From Polynucleobacter yangtzensis (GTDB taxonomy: Bacteria; Pseudomonadota; Gammaproteobacteria; Burkholderiales; Burkholderiaceae), in contig NZ_LOJI01000035.1 of NCBI RefSeq assembly GCF_001595965.1, positions 133,770-197,769 of the forward strand: DNA of 64,000 nt. Reading direction: 5' to 3'. The notes under the pieces were generated by a model. That model made no database searches and was not told the DNA's origin. It worked only from the letters and a program-made list of their open reading frames with translations. This document shows positions 28,155 through 37,484 of this stretch, in pieces (the first letter of the stretch is position 1; each line of letters opens with the position of its first letter). A program made the position numbers and the translations under genes.

Positions 28155-29468
28155 GTGTCAAAAATTGAATCCTCCCTTGATAAGTTGTTAGGCAAGCTTG
28201 TGCAACTGAAGGATGCAGGCAAGTCTCGTTTATGCGCGCTTTGGAATAAATATTTGCCTCAGGTTGATAGGCTTAAAGACATTAATTACGCCTCTTTTAA
28301 GGCGTTCATCAAACGTTTTAAGTGGCGTATTTTGATCGTTTTGATACTGCTGTATGCGGGTTCAAAAACATACGATTATTTTTTTCCAGCAGGTAAGAAA
28401 GCTGGCGGCCCTCAAACGATTACTAGTATTGTGGTCGAAAAAAAGGATGTACCACTGATCATCGAGGCAACCGGCACTATTGTCTCCAATAGTATTGTTG
28501 ATATTCGCCCTATGGTAACCAATACTGTTACTAAAATTCACATCAAAGACGGGCAGGATGTTACTGAGGGTCAGCTGCTTTTCAGTCTTGATGATCGCAA
28601 CGATAAGGCTAATTATCAAAGACTAAAGGCTTTGGCTGATGATGCTGAGAAGCAGTATTTGCGAGCAAAGGAATTGGTAGCCAAAAATTTCATATCAAAA
28701 GCAGGTCTAGAAACTTCTCTTGCAAATGCAAAATCAGCTCAAGCAGCAGCTCGTTCTGCAGAAGTGCAGCTCTCCTTCGACTCAATACGCTCCCCTATTA
28801 ATGGTCGCGCTGGGATTATTAACGTTTTTCCAGGTTCTTTTGTACAGGCAAGCAATGCAGTCATTAGTTCAACTACAGCTTCCGCCACCACCACTACCGG
28901 ATCAATGGTCACCATTACTCAATTGAACCCTATTAACGTTCAATTTGTTATTCCAGAAAAAGATATCCCAATTATTTTGGAAAACAAAAAGGCTGATGAA
29001 CCCTTAAAAGTTAAAGTTACCGTTGGCAATTCTGGCAAGACTACCTACGAAGGCCAGGTATTAGTGATTGACAACCAAGTGGACCCAGCAATTGCCGCAG
29101 TGAGAGTCAAGGCGCAAATTTCTAACGAGAAAATGGAGATCTTGCCTGGTCAATTTGCCCGCGTCTCATTAAATGCCAACACACTAAAAGACGCAATTGC
29201 AGTTCCAACACAAGCTATTGTGATTAGCCCAACAGGTCGCCTGGTATATGTTGTAGATAAGGATGATAAAGTAACCGCGAAGCCAGTAAAGGTTACATAT
29301 GAATACCAGGGCACCTCAGTAGTTACAGGTATACAAGCTGGTGACCGCATTGTTGTTGAAGGCAAGCAGAATTTACGAACTGGCAGCAAAGTACGCGAGG
29401 CTAAGGCTGGCAAAGGCCCAGCTCCTGATGCTCCTGCAAACAATAATTCTGCTACAGAGCAAAAATGA
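28155..29468 (+). CDS. RND efflux periplasmic adaptor (membrane fusion protein)
   Basis: A 437-residue HlyD/AcrA-type adaptor that links an inner-membrane RND pump to an outer-membrane channel. A single membrane helix (about residues 57-70, WRILIVLILLYAG) follows a 56-residue cytoplasmic N-terminus, instead of the short tail or lipoprotein signal usual in the family. Then come a barrel-sandwich/lipoyl half (IRPMVTNTVTKIHIKDGQDV), a coiled-coil hairpin near residues 150-195, the second lipoyl half SPINGRAGIINVFPGSFV and beta-barrel and membrane-proximal domains. A Ser/Thr stretch near residue 245 (STTASATTTTG) is a loop insertion. The start codon is GTG. It overlaps the pump gene by 4 bases (ATGA). 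Confidence 0.92.
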   Translation: MSKIESSLDKLLGKLVQLKDAGKSRLCALWNKYLPQVDRLKDINYASFKAFIKRFKWRILIVLILLYAGSKTYDYFFPAGKKAGGPQTITSIVVEKKDVPLIIEATGTIVSNSIVDIRPMVTNTVTKIHIKDGQDVTEGQLLFSLDDRNDKANYQRLKALADDAEKQYLRAKELVAKNFISKAGLETSLANAKSAQAAARSAEVQLSFDSIRSPINGRAGIINVFPGSFVQASNAVISSTTASATTTTGSMVTITQLNPINVQFVIPEKDIPIILENKKADEPLKVKVTVGNSGKTTYEGQVLVIDNQVDPAIAAVRVKAQISNEKMEILPGQFARVSLNANTLKDAIAVPTQAIVISPTGRLVYVVDKDDKVTAKPVKVTYEYQGTSVVTGIQAGDRIVVEGKQNLRTGSKVREAKAGKGPAPDAPANNNSATEQK

Positions 29469-32400
29469 CGCTTTCTGAGTTATGTATTAGACGCCCCGTC
29501 ATGACGGTGTTGCTATCTATTGCAACCGTCATTGCTGGAAGCGTTGCGTATTTCAAAATTCCAGTAGCCGCCCTACCGAGTTTTAATACACCAATTATTT
29601 CGGTCACTGCAAGTCTGCCAGGAGCAGCTCCAGAAAATATGGCATCCGCAGTTGCGTTGCCGCTTGAGAAAGAATTCTCAACAATCGATGGCATCAAGGT
29701 CATTAGCTCAACCAATTCACTTGGCTCTACTAGCATCACCCTTGAATTCAATAATGATCGCGATATTGATAAGGCAGCGGTAGATGTGCAAGCAGCTCTC
29801 TTGCGCGCACAAAGACGCTTGCCTATTGAAATGACGGTACCGCCTTCTTATCGAAAAATTAATCCTGCAGATACCCCAGTATTAATTGTCCGCATGAGCT
29901 CTCCATCTATTAGCCTCTCGGAGATGAATGCCTATGCCGAGAATCTAATGGCGCCGAATTTATCGACTATTTCAGGCGTGTCGCAGGTTTCTGTTTACGG
30001 TGCCAAGCGCTATGCAGTTCGTGTCAGCGTAAGACCAGATGCATTAGGCAACCGCAACATTACGATGGATGAAGTGGCTGCTGCAATCAATAAAGCCAAT
30101 ACGAATAGTCCAGTTGGCACTCTAGACGGCCCACGACAACTCATTACCATCTATGCAAATCCTCAATTAGTTAAGGCAGAAGAGTTTGGCAACCTCATCA
30201 TTGCGCAGCGCAATGGATATCCAATCTATCTTAAGGATGTGGCAGATGTACAAGAAAGCTACGAGGATGTAAAAACTTTTGCCTCAGCAAAAGGCGAAAG
30301 ATCGATTGCGATTGGTATTAACAGACAACCAAATGCCAATACGGTTGAAGTGGTTGATTCGATTAAACGCTTGTTGCCCTCGCTTCAAGCGCAGATGCCT
30401 GATTCGATTCAGCTGACGCTCATCAACGATCGCTCACTCTCAATTATTGAGTCTATTCATGACGTTAATATCACCCTCCTTTTCACTATTGCATTAGTGA
30501 TTCTGGTGATATTCCTGTTCCTTAAACATGTATCAGCAACAATTATTCCATCAATTAGCCTGCCTATTTCCTTAATTGGTGCCTTTTTTGTTTTCTACTT
30601 CCTAGGCTATAGCCTAGATAACATCTCTCTATTGGGTATCACGCTAGCTGTTGGCCTAGTTGTTGACGATGCGATTGTTGTTTTAGAGAACATCATGCGT
30701 TACGTTGAGCAAGGCATGGATCCGCTTAAGGCTGCACTTAAGGGAAGTAAAGAAGTCGGCTTTACTATTGTTTCCATTTCCCTGTCCCTGGTGGCAGTCT
30801 TCATTCCGCTCTTCTTTATGGCGGGACCGATTGGCCTACTCTTCAGAGAATTTGCGGTTGTCGTTACCCTCTCCATTTTGGTTTCTGCCGTTGTTTCACT
30901 GACAGTAGTGCCTATGCTTTGCAGTCGATATTTACCAAAGCCTGACCACAAACCAAAAGAATATGGAATTACCAAGAAATTTGATCGTCTCTTCGATTGG
31001 ACTTTAAAGGGATACGTTCACTTTTTAGACTTAGCCTTAGTCAATCGCAAAAAGGTGCTGTGGGGAGCAATTAGTAGCTGCGTCATTACAGTTGCCCTCT
31101 TTGTCTATAGTCCTAAAGGTTTCTTCCCCGAAGAAGATATTGGTCAATTGCGAGTGACGGTTGAAGCCTCAGAGGACACTTCATTTAAAACGATGATTGC
31201 CTTGCAAGATCAAGCAGCCAAAATCGTTGATAGCGACCCTAACGTTGCGACATCGATTTCTATTTTGGGTGGCGGACAAAGCTCAGGGCGCAATACCGGT
31301 CGGTTCTTCATTATTTTGAAGCCAAAAGGCGAGCGTCAAAAAATGAGCAAGGTAATGGAAGGTCTTCGAACTAAGTTTAGAGAAATTCCTGGCATCCAGG
31401 TTTACATGAGCCCAGTGCAGAATTTACAACTAGGCGGACGAAGCAGTAAGAGCCGTTATCAGTTCACATTACAAAGTGTTGGCTTTGAGGGTGTAAATGA
31501 ATGGGCTGACAAGATATTACAAAAGATGCGCACCGATCCGATCTTTAGAGATGTGACAAGCGATTCGCAACTCAAGGGCCTTAACGTCAAAATTGATATT
31601 GATCGAGAAAAAGCTGCAAGCGCTGGTGTATCCATTGCCGATATACGAACAGCCCTCTACTCTTCATTTGGCGAGCGCCAAGTGTCCACCATATACACGC
31701 CAGTTAACACCTACTACGTCATTCTCGAAACGGCAGAGGATGATAGGCAGTTTGAAACAGACTTAAATAAAGTTTATGTCCGAGGCAGAGCTACTGACAA
31801 ACTCATACCCCTATCTAGCTTAGCTAGCTTTGTGAGAACGGTTGGACCAACCGCTGTAAATCATCAAGGTCAAATTCCTGCTGTAACGATTTCATTTAAC
31901 TTGGCCCCAGATGTCTTTTTGGGTGATGCAACCAAAGCGATAGATCGGTTTGTAAAAGAGGTTGACTTACCACCATCTATCATTACGAGTTATGGCGGCG
32001 ATGCCGCTGTATTTAAAGACAATCAATCGGGCCAAGTAATCTTGTTGCTGGCAGCTTTAGGTGTAATTTATATTCTGCTTGGGGTTTTATACGAGAGCTA
32101 CATACATCCACTCACCATTTTGGCTGGACTACCTTCTGCTGCTATTGGAGCCATCTTAGCACTGCGTATTTTTGGTTTTGAGCTCACTATCGTGGCTTCT
32201 ATTGGCATCCTACTTCTGATTGGTATCGTTAAGAAGAATGCGATCTTGATGATTGACTTTGCCTTAGATGCGCAACGTAATCAAGGCATGAGTCCAGAGA
32301 AAGCGATTAGAGAGGCTTGTATCTTGCGCTTTAGACCCATCATGATGACCACGATTGCCGCTTTGATGGGTGCACTGCCAATTGCACTAGGCCTTGGTGC

Positions 32401-32563
32401 TGGGGCGGAGTTACGCCAACCTTTAGGTATTAGTGTTGCCGGCGGATTGATATTCTCACAATTTGTAACACTCATCATTACACCAGTAATTTATCTTTAC
32501 CTGGATAAATATGCAGGCAATGGTCCAATGGATATTCCGCCTGCAGTTCTAGAAGGGACATAA
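29465..32563 (+). CDS. RND multidrug efflux permease (MdtB/AcrB family)
   Basis: A 1032-residue proton-driven inner-membrane transporter of the HAE-1 RND family. It starts MTLSELCIRRPVMTVLLSIA, the family opening before helix 1. Twelve helices in two repeats enclose two periplasmic porter regions. The proton-relay aspartates in helix 4 are seen in GLVVDDAIVVLENI near residue 400, and the helix-10/11 partner lysine is in IGIVKKNAILMIDFAL. The sequence is closer to the MdtB/MdtC and MexK-like branch than to AcrB. No outer-membrane factor gene is adjacent, so a TolC-like partner elsewhere is implied. It overlaps the adaptor by 4 bases and dnaQ by one (TAATG). Confidence 0.93.
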   Translation: MTLSELCIRRPVMTVLLSIATVIAGSVAYFKIPVAALPSFNTPIISVTASLPGAAPENMASAVALPLEKEFSTIDGIKVISSTNSLGSTSITLEFNNDRDIDKAAVDVQAALLRAQRRLPIEMTVPPSYRKINPADTPVLIVRMSSPSISLSEMNAYAENLMAPNLSTISGVSQVSVYGAKRYAVRVSVRPDALGNRNITMDEVAAAINKANTNSPVGTLDGPRQLITIYANPQLVKAEEFGNLIIAQRNGYPIYLKDVADVQESYEDVKTFASAKGERSIAIGINRQPNANTVEVVDSIKRLLPSLQAQMPDSIQLTLINDRSLSIIESIHDVNITLLFTIALVILVIFLFLKHVSATIIPSISLPISLIGAFFVFYFLGYSLDNISLLGITLAVGLVVDDAIVVLENIMRYVEQGMDPLKAALKGSKEVGFTIVSISLSLVAVFIPLFFMAGPIGLLFREFAVVVTLSILVSAVVSLTVVPMLCSRYLPKPDHKPKEYGITKKFDRLFDWTLKGYVHFLDLALVNRKKVLWGAISSCVITVALFVYSPKGFFPEEDIGQLRVTVEASEDTSFKTMIALQDQAAKIVDSDPNVATSISILGGGQSSGRNTGRFFIILKPKGERQKMSKVMEGLRTKFREIPGIQVYMSPVQNLQLGGRSSKSRYQFTLQSVGFEGVNEWADKILQKMRTDPIFRDVTSDSQLKGLNVKIDIDREKAASAGVSIADIRTALYSSFGERQVSTIYTPVNTYYVILETAEDDRQFETDLNKVYVRGRATDKLIPLSSLASFVRTVGPTAVNHQGQIPAVTISFNLAPDVFLGDATKAIDRFVKEVDLPPSIITSYGGDAAVFKDNQSGQVILLLAALGVIYILLGVLYESYIHPLTILAGLPSAAIGAILALRIFGFELTIVASIGILLLIGIVKKNAILMIDFALDAQRNQGMSPEKAIREACILRFRPIMMTTIAALMGALPIALGLGAGAELRQPLGISVAGGLIFSQFVTLIITPVIYLYLDKYAGNGPMDIPPAVLEGT

Positions 32564-33273
32564 TGCGTCAAGTTATTCTCGATACCGAAACCACAGGCTT
32601 AAATCCTGCTACGGGTGACCGCATCATTGAAATTGGTTGCGTGGAAATGGTTGGTCGTCGCTTAACAGATAGAACCTTTCATTACTACATCAATCCAGAG
32701 CGTGATATTGATGCAGGAGCCTTTGCGGTACACGGTCTCTCAAGGGAGTTTTTATCTGATAAACCAATTTTTGCAAATATTGTTGAGCAGCTTATTGAGT
32801 TTGTAGATGGCGCTGAAATCGTGATTCATAACGCAGCCTTCGACTTAGGATTTTTGGATAACGAGTTCGCCCTCTTAAAACGTCCGCCGTTCCGTAACCT
32901 AGCATCAAAAATTACTGATACCTTGCTCGATGCGCGTCAGATGTTCCCGGGCAAAAGAAATTCTCTAGATGCCCTATGCGAACGCTTTTCTATTAGCAAT
33001 AAACATCGCACTTTGCACGGCGCTTTACTGGATGCCCAGCTTTTAGCTGAAGTCTATGTAGCGATGACTAGAGGTCAAGAGGATCTGTCCATTGATCTCA
33101 TTGATTACACGGTAGGCGCAGACTCCTCCGGTCACACCAAAGCCCTGCCGACCAATTTAAAGGTTCTTTCTGCATCAGAGGATGATTTACTCAGCCATGA
33201 GAAGATCCTTGCTGAAATTGCCAAGGCAAGTAAAAAGGACTCCGTTTGGAGCCCTTTAAGTACCGCAAGTTGA
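32563..33273 (+). CDS. dnaQ: DNA polymerase III epsilon subunit (3'-5' proofreading exonuclease)
   Basis: DnaQ is the proofreading exonuclease of the replicative polymerase. The 236-residue protein shows the DEDDh motifs: ILDTETTGLNP at residues 5-15, HNAAFDLGFLDNEF near residue 88, and HGALLDAQLLAEVY near residue 148. The C-terminal 50 residues, which bind the polymerase subunit, are more variable. Its ATG overlaps the efflux permease stop, so it is expressed from the same message, which is unusual. It is convergent with the tartrate dehydrogenase gene, 8 bp apart, with no evident terminator between them. Confidence 0.94.
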   Translation: MRQVILDTETTGLNPATGDRIIEIGCVEMVGRRLTDRTFHYYINPERDIDAGAFAVHGLSREFLSDKPIFANIVEQLIEFVDGAEIVIHNAAFDLGFLDNEFALLKRPPFRNLASKITDTLLDARQMFPGKRNSLDALCERFSISNKHRTLHGALLDAQLLAEVYVAMTRGQEDLSIDLIDYTVGADSSGHTKALPTNLKVLSASEDDLLSHEKILAEIAKASKKDSVWSPLSTAS

Positions 33274-33281
33274 GTAACTAA

Positions 33282-34373
33282 TTAGATTGCTGCGGCAATC
33301 GCCTTGCCTAAATCATCAGTCTTAGCTGTTCCGCCTAGATCAGGCGTCAAAGGTGCATTTCCAGGGCCAGAGGCCAATACCTTTTCAATAGCCGTAAATA
33401 TAGCTTTGCCAGCCTCTGGATAGCCAAGGTGATCGAGCATCATCGCCCCGCTCCAAATTTGACCAATCGGATTAGCAATCATTTTGCCAAAGATGTCAGG
33501 CGCAGATCCATGTACAGGCTCAAACAATGATGGGAACTTGCCTTCTGGATTAATACTTCCCGATGGTGCTACGGCAATCGTACCGGTACAAGCAGGACCT
33601 AAGTCAGAAAGAATGTCGCCAAATAAATTAGATGCAACAACCACATCAAAACGATCTGGATTCATCACAAAGTGTGCCGCCAGAATATCAATGTGATACT
33701 TGTCAGCCCTAACATCAGCAAACTTCTTCGACATTGCTTCTACGCGCTCATCCCAGTATGGCATCGTAATAGCAATACCGTTTGATTTCGTAGCTGAAGT
33801 GAGGTGCTTCTTAGGGCGACTTTGCGCCAGATCAAATGCATATTGCAAAATACGGTCCACGCCCTGTCTTGTGAAAACGGATTCCTGAATAACAATTTCA
33901 CGATCTGTATCAGGAAACATTTTTCCACCAACACTAGAGTATTCGCCTTCAGTATTCTCACGCACAACAAAGAAATCAATATCACCAGGCTTGCGATTAG
34001 CTAATGGGCAAGGAACGCCTGGCAGCAAGCGTACAGGACGTAAATTGACATATTGATCAAAGCCACGACGGAACTGAATCAAGCTACCCCACAAAGAAAC
34101 GTGGTCAGGAAGAATGTCCGGCATTCCAACTGCGCCAAAGAAGATTGCGTCGTATTTAATTAAAGTATCAAACCAATCATCAGGCATCATTTTGCCGTGC
34201 TTAAGATAGTAATCACAACTTGCAAAGTCAAAGTGATCAAACTGCATTCCGAGATTAAATTTACGATTGGCAGCCTCAAGTGCACGAACGCCCTCAGGCA
34301 TAACTTCTTTACCAATGCCATCGCCAGGAATAACGGCAATCTTTGGATTCTTAAAAATTTTCTTTGCGTTCAT
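33282..34373 (-). CDS. Tartrate/D-malate dehydrogenase family protein
   Basis: A beta-decarboxylating dehydrogenase of 363 residues related to isocitrate and isopropylmalate dehydrogenases. It has IAVIPGDGIGKEVMPEG near the N-terminus, the substrate-arginine region QFRRGFDQYVNLRPVRLLPG, and FFVVRENTEGEYSSVGG, wording specific to the tartrate dehydrogenase/D-malate decarboxylating subgroup (TtuC/DmlA). The metal aspartates are in NLFGDILSDLG and the NAD region is FEPVHGSAPDI. It likely oxidises D-malate or tartrate with NAD and a divalent metal; leucine-pathway activity is less likely because leuA here sits elsewhere without leuB. It is a single gene, 49 bp downstream of the sprT-like gene. 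Confidence 0.88.
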   Translation of the reverse strand: MNAKKIFKNPKIAVIPGDGIGKEVMPEGVRALEAANRKFNLGMQFDHFDFASCDYYLKHGKMMPDDWFDTLIKYDAIFFGAVGMPDILPDHVSLWGSLIQFRRGFDQYVNLRPVRLLPGVPCPLANRKPGDIDFFVVRENTEGEYSSVGGKMFPDTDREIVIQESVFTRQGVDRILQYAFDLAQSRPKKHLTSATKSNGIAITMPYWDERVEAMSKKFADVRADKYHIDILAAHFVMNPDRFDVVVASNLFGDILSDLGPACTGTIAVAPSGSINPEGKFPSLFEPVHGSAPDIFGKMIANPIGQIWSGAMMLDHLGYPEAGKAIFTAIEKVLASGPGNAPLTPDLGGTAKTDDLGKAIAAAI

Positions 34374-34422
34374 GGGTTGCTTGTCTCTTTTTATTTTTGG
34401 TGAATGTGAATTTTACAAATTT

Positions 34423-35085
34423 CTAGCTAATTGCGCGGCGGATCTCATCCGGCGCTTTTTTACTACCTTTTTCTCCGGAATCTGTATCGTAATCAGTGGT
34501 ATTTTCAATTGTCTCTGGAACCGCCTCTAGCATGCGAATATTATCTTTCGGGCAAATTGGTGCGCCATAGCTAGCCCATTTTTTAAGCAAGGTAACCTCA
34601 TAACCGCATTGACTGCACTTTGCTTTGCTGCGACTGGCATTGCTGGGTCTAGGAGGCGGAAAGACGATGGCTTGATGTGGGTATGGACCCAGCTCCTGGC
34701 TAATCATCATTAGCTTTACGGTTAGCTCTTCTGTGGCATGCGCCATGCGGGCTGGACCTTCTAGACCAACCGTCTGCGCAATTCCCTTGAAATCCTCACC
34801 ATGACCACTAAAACAGTCATCCACAGCATGGCAAAGCTCATGCACCAAGGTATCCAAAAGTTGTACCGGCTCATCTAATTTAGGGGAGATAAAAATCTCA
34901 TTAACACCACCACCAGATCGCTCACGAGGCCAACATTGACCGAGCGTTGTTCTGGGGCTGCTGGAGGCTGGAAAGCCACAAGAAACCCTTACTGGAGGGA
35001 TTGCGTAACCCGCCTTTGAAAATACTGGCTCCAAATGCCTTACAGCATCCTCAAGCCATGCTTCACGTACTGTATGTTGCTTCAT
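34423..35085 (-). CDS. SprT-like putative zinc metalloprotease
   Basis: A 220-residue protein with the zinc-protease motif HELCHAVDDCF near residue 84 and a following histidine in GHGEDFKGIAQ, the pattern of SprT/Spartan-like domains. Near residue 160 it has a truncated zinc-ribbon-like segment CSQCGYEVTLLKKWASYGAP ending in CPKD, so only three of the usual four cysteines are present. Spartan-type enzymes cut DNA-protein crosslinks; bacterial SprT-like members are poorly studied, so the role is inferred. It is divergent from the amidase gene. Confidence 0.82.
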   Translation of the reverse strand: MKQHTVREAWLEDAVRHLEPVFSKAGYAIPPVRVSCGFPASSSPRTTLGQCWPRERSGGGVNEIFISPKLDEPVQLLDTLVHELCHAVDDCFSGHGEDFKGIAQTVGLEGPARMAHATEELTVKLMMISQELGPYPHQAIVFPPPRPSNASRSKAKCSQCGYEVTLLKKWASYGAPICPKDNIRMLEAVPETIENTTDYDTDSGEKGSKKAPDEIRRAIS

Positions 35086-35162
35086 CTAACTTATCTTCTA
35101 TCGAATTTCTGGGACAAAAAGCTTAAATTGCGATCATACGCCACCATAAGTAGAATGAACCA

Positions 35163-36473
35163 ATGAAAGATCTAGAAAGCCTCAGCGCCTCCCAAGCCAT
35201 TAAAGCTCTCTCAAAAAGGGAGATAAAGGCCACTGATTTACTGCTCTCCTGTCTCGACCGCATAGGACAACGGGAGAATCATGTAAAGGCTTGGACGAGC
35301 CTTGGCAAGGAAAATGCCTTAACGCGCGCCAAAGAGCTGGATAAGGGGGCATTTAAAGGTATTTTGCATGGCTTACCTATCGGTGTGAAAGATCTATATG
35401 ACACCTATGATTTGCCGACCTCTTACGGCTCGCCCATCTACGCCAATCACTATCCAGCAACCGATGCCGTCTCAATTGCATTAATACGACAGGCAGGCGG
35501 CATCATTCTCGGCAAAACAGTTACTACAGAGTTGGCATCATTTAAAAGTGGTCCAACAACAAATCCGCATAATTCAAGGCATACGCCCGGAGGATCCTCA
35601 AGCGGCTCTGCTGCAGCGGTTGCCGACTTCATGGTGCCACTAGCGACTGGTAGTCAAACAGCTGGCTCAATGATTCGTCCAGCATCCTATTGTGGCGTAG
35701 TAGGCTTTAAACCGAGCTTAGGTAAAGTCAGTATCGCGGGCGTGAAGAGCCTATCGGTCTCATTGGATACTTTGGGATGCTTTGGCAGGACTGTAGAGGA
35801 TGTAGGGTTGGGTGTGGCAGCCATGAGCGGTGATCATCGTCTTGCAAAGATTGAGGCGCTACATAACAAGCCCCGCATTGCCATTTGCAAGACTTCAAAC
35901 TGGTCTCTCGCCCATCAGGAAACTGCAACTGCAATGGCGGTAGCACGGCATGCGGCGGAGCGCATTGCTAAATCCACTGTTGCGGACTTAAAGCTACCCA
36001 AATCCTGTGATGACATCACACAAGTACAAACTCGCATCATGCTCTCCGAAATGTCTCGCAGCTTTCTATTTGAGCGAACCCACTATTCAAAAAAATTAAG
36101 CTTAATATTGAGCAAGCAACTCAGTGACGGCGCTGCAATTAGTTATGAGCAATACGCAAAAGATTTACTGTTTGCAGACAATGCAAAATCATCCATCAAC
36201 GCACTTTTCAATGATGAGATTGATCTATTGATAGCTCCAAGCGCTACGGGTGAAGCACCTGATTTAAAAGATGGGACAGGTGATCCTGTCTTCTGTCGAG
36301 AATGGACTCTATTAGGATTGCCGTGTATCAACATCAATGTAGCCAGCGGCCCCAACGGATTACCCGTTGGCGTGCAGCTCATAGCTGGGCCTGGCAAAGA
36401 TCATTTTCTTTTAAGCGCAGCAAGAGCTTTTGTACACGCTCTGCCTGATCCCACTTTAAGAGACCAGGCATAG
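35163..36473 (+). CDS. Amidase-signature family enzyme
   Basis: A 436-residue amidase-signature hydrolase. The Ser-cisSer-Lys triad is given by the lysine in PIGVKDLYDTY near residue 75, GGSSSGSAAAVADF near residue 145 (first serine), and the nucleophile loop ATGSQTAGSMIRPASYCGVV near residue 170. The C-terminal region GLPCININV...GLPVGVQLIAG is typical of the family. No gatB or gatC is near, so this is a metabolic amidase rather than the tRNA amidotransferase subunit. Its substrate is unknown. It converges with the Bug-type binding-protein gene 7 bp away. Confidence 0.88.
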   Translation: MKDLESLSASQAIKALSKREIKATDLLLSCLDRIGQRENHVKAWTSLGKENALTRAKELDKGAFKGILHGLPIGVKDLYDTYDLPTSYGSPIYANHYPATDAVSIALIRQAGGIILGKTVTTELASFKSGPTTNPHNSRHTPGGSSSGSAAAVADFMVPLATGSQTAGSMIRPASYCGVVGFKPSLGKVSIAGVKSLSVSLDTLGCFGRTVEDVGLGVAAMSGDHRLAKIEALHNKPRIAICKTSNWSLAHQETATAMAVARHAAERIAKSTVADLKLPKSCDDITQVQTRIMLSEMSRSFLFERTHYSKKLSLILSKQLSDGAAISYEQYAKDLLFADNAKSSINALFNDEIDLLIAPSATGEAPDLKDGTGDPVFCREWTLLGLPCININVASGPNGLPVGVQLIAGPGKDHFLLSAARAFVHALPDPTLRDQA

Positions 36474-36480
36474 AGCAAGA

Positions 36481-37455
36481 TCAGTCAAGCGTAATGTTTG
36501 CCGCTTTAATTGCTTTGCCCCAGAAAGGAATTTCTTTCTTCACCAAAGCATCAGTTTGCGCTGGATTGAGATAACGCAGCTCTACTCCAGCTGCATCCGA
36601 ACGTTCTTTAACCTCCGGCAAAGCCAAACTCTGTTTTACTGAGTTCGTCAGTTTTGTAATAACAGGTGCTGGTGTACCTGCTGGTGCATATAAGGCAACC
36701 CAAGACTCTAGCTGAAATGAAGGAAGACCTGCTTCTGCAGTGGTTGGTACATTAGGCATACCGGGATGACGATTTTTTCCAGTAACAGCCAAGCCTTTTA
36801 ATTTACCGCTTTGTACATGCTGCATCAAAGAAGGCGGTGTACTAATAAACACTTGTACCTGCCCTGCCAATACATCTTGAATTGCAGGCCCCGATCCCTT
36901 GTAAGGTACGTGCACCATTTCTACACCAGTGGTTTGCTTGAAGATCTCGGTACCAATATGAGAAACCGAGCCATTACCTTGTGATGCGTAATTTAATTTA
37001 CCTGGATTTGCCTTTGCGTATGCAATGAACTCCTTCAGATTGTTGACCGGCACTGATGGGTGCACTGCAATCACATTTGTTGAGACAGTTAACAAAGCTA
37101 CAGGTGAAAAGTCTTTAATGGGATCCCAAGCTAGCTTGTCAAATAATGCAGGGTTACCTACGTGGTATCCAGAGTAAGAAATTAATAAAGTGTATCCATC
37201 AGGCTTTGCATTGGCGACATATTGATATGCAATATTTCCGCTGGCGCCAGGCTTGTTATCGACTACTACGGTTTGACCAATCACTCTTGTCAATGGCTCG
37301 CTCAACAAACGCGCCGAGGTATCAACCAATCCGCCCGGTGGATTAGGAACAACCAAAGTAATGGGCCTATCCGGAAATGATTGAGCAGATGCCAATCCAG
37401 CTAAGCCGAAGCTTAATACCGCCAATACATTACCTATAACTCTATTTTTATTCAT
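36481..37455 (-). CDS. Bug/TctC-type tripartite tricarboxylate transporter binding protein
   Basis: A 324-residue periplasmic binding protein of the Bug family, expanded in Burkholderiales. The signal peptide is MNKNRVIGNVLAVLSFGLAG, with cleavage near LASAQS. The mature protein opens FPDRPITLVVPNPPGGLVDT, a hallmark of the family, followed by GQTVVVDNKPGASGNIA and YASQGNGSVSHIG, which line the carboxylate-binding cleft. No TctA or TctB membrane subunits are adjacent, so it may use a distant permease or act as a sensor ligand-binder. It follows the OYE reductase gene by 29 bp on the same strand, suggesting a shared substrate pathway. Confidence 0.9.
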   Translation of the reverse strand: MNKNRVIGNVLAVLSFGLAGLASAQSFPDRPITLVVPNPPGGLVDTSARLLSEPLTRVIGQTVVVDNKPGASGNIAYQYVANAKPDGYTLLISYSGYHVGNPALFDKLAWDPIKDFSPVALLTVSTNVIAVHPSVPVNNLKEFIAYAKANPGKLNYASQGNGSVSHIGTEIFKQTTGVEMVHVPYKGSGPAIQDVLAGQVQVFISTPPSLMQHVQSGKLKGLAVTGKNRHPGMPNVPTTAEAGLPSFQLESWVALYAPAGTPAPVITKLTNSVKQSLALPEVKERSDAAGVELRYLNPAQTDALVKKEIPFWGKAIKAANITLD

Positions 37456-37484
37456 CAGTGTCTCCAGATTTTTATTGTTGAAAC

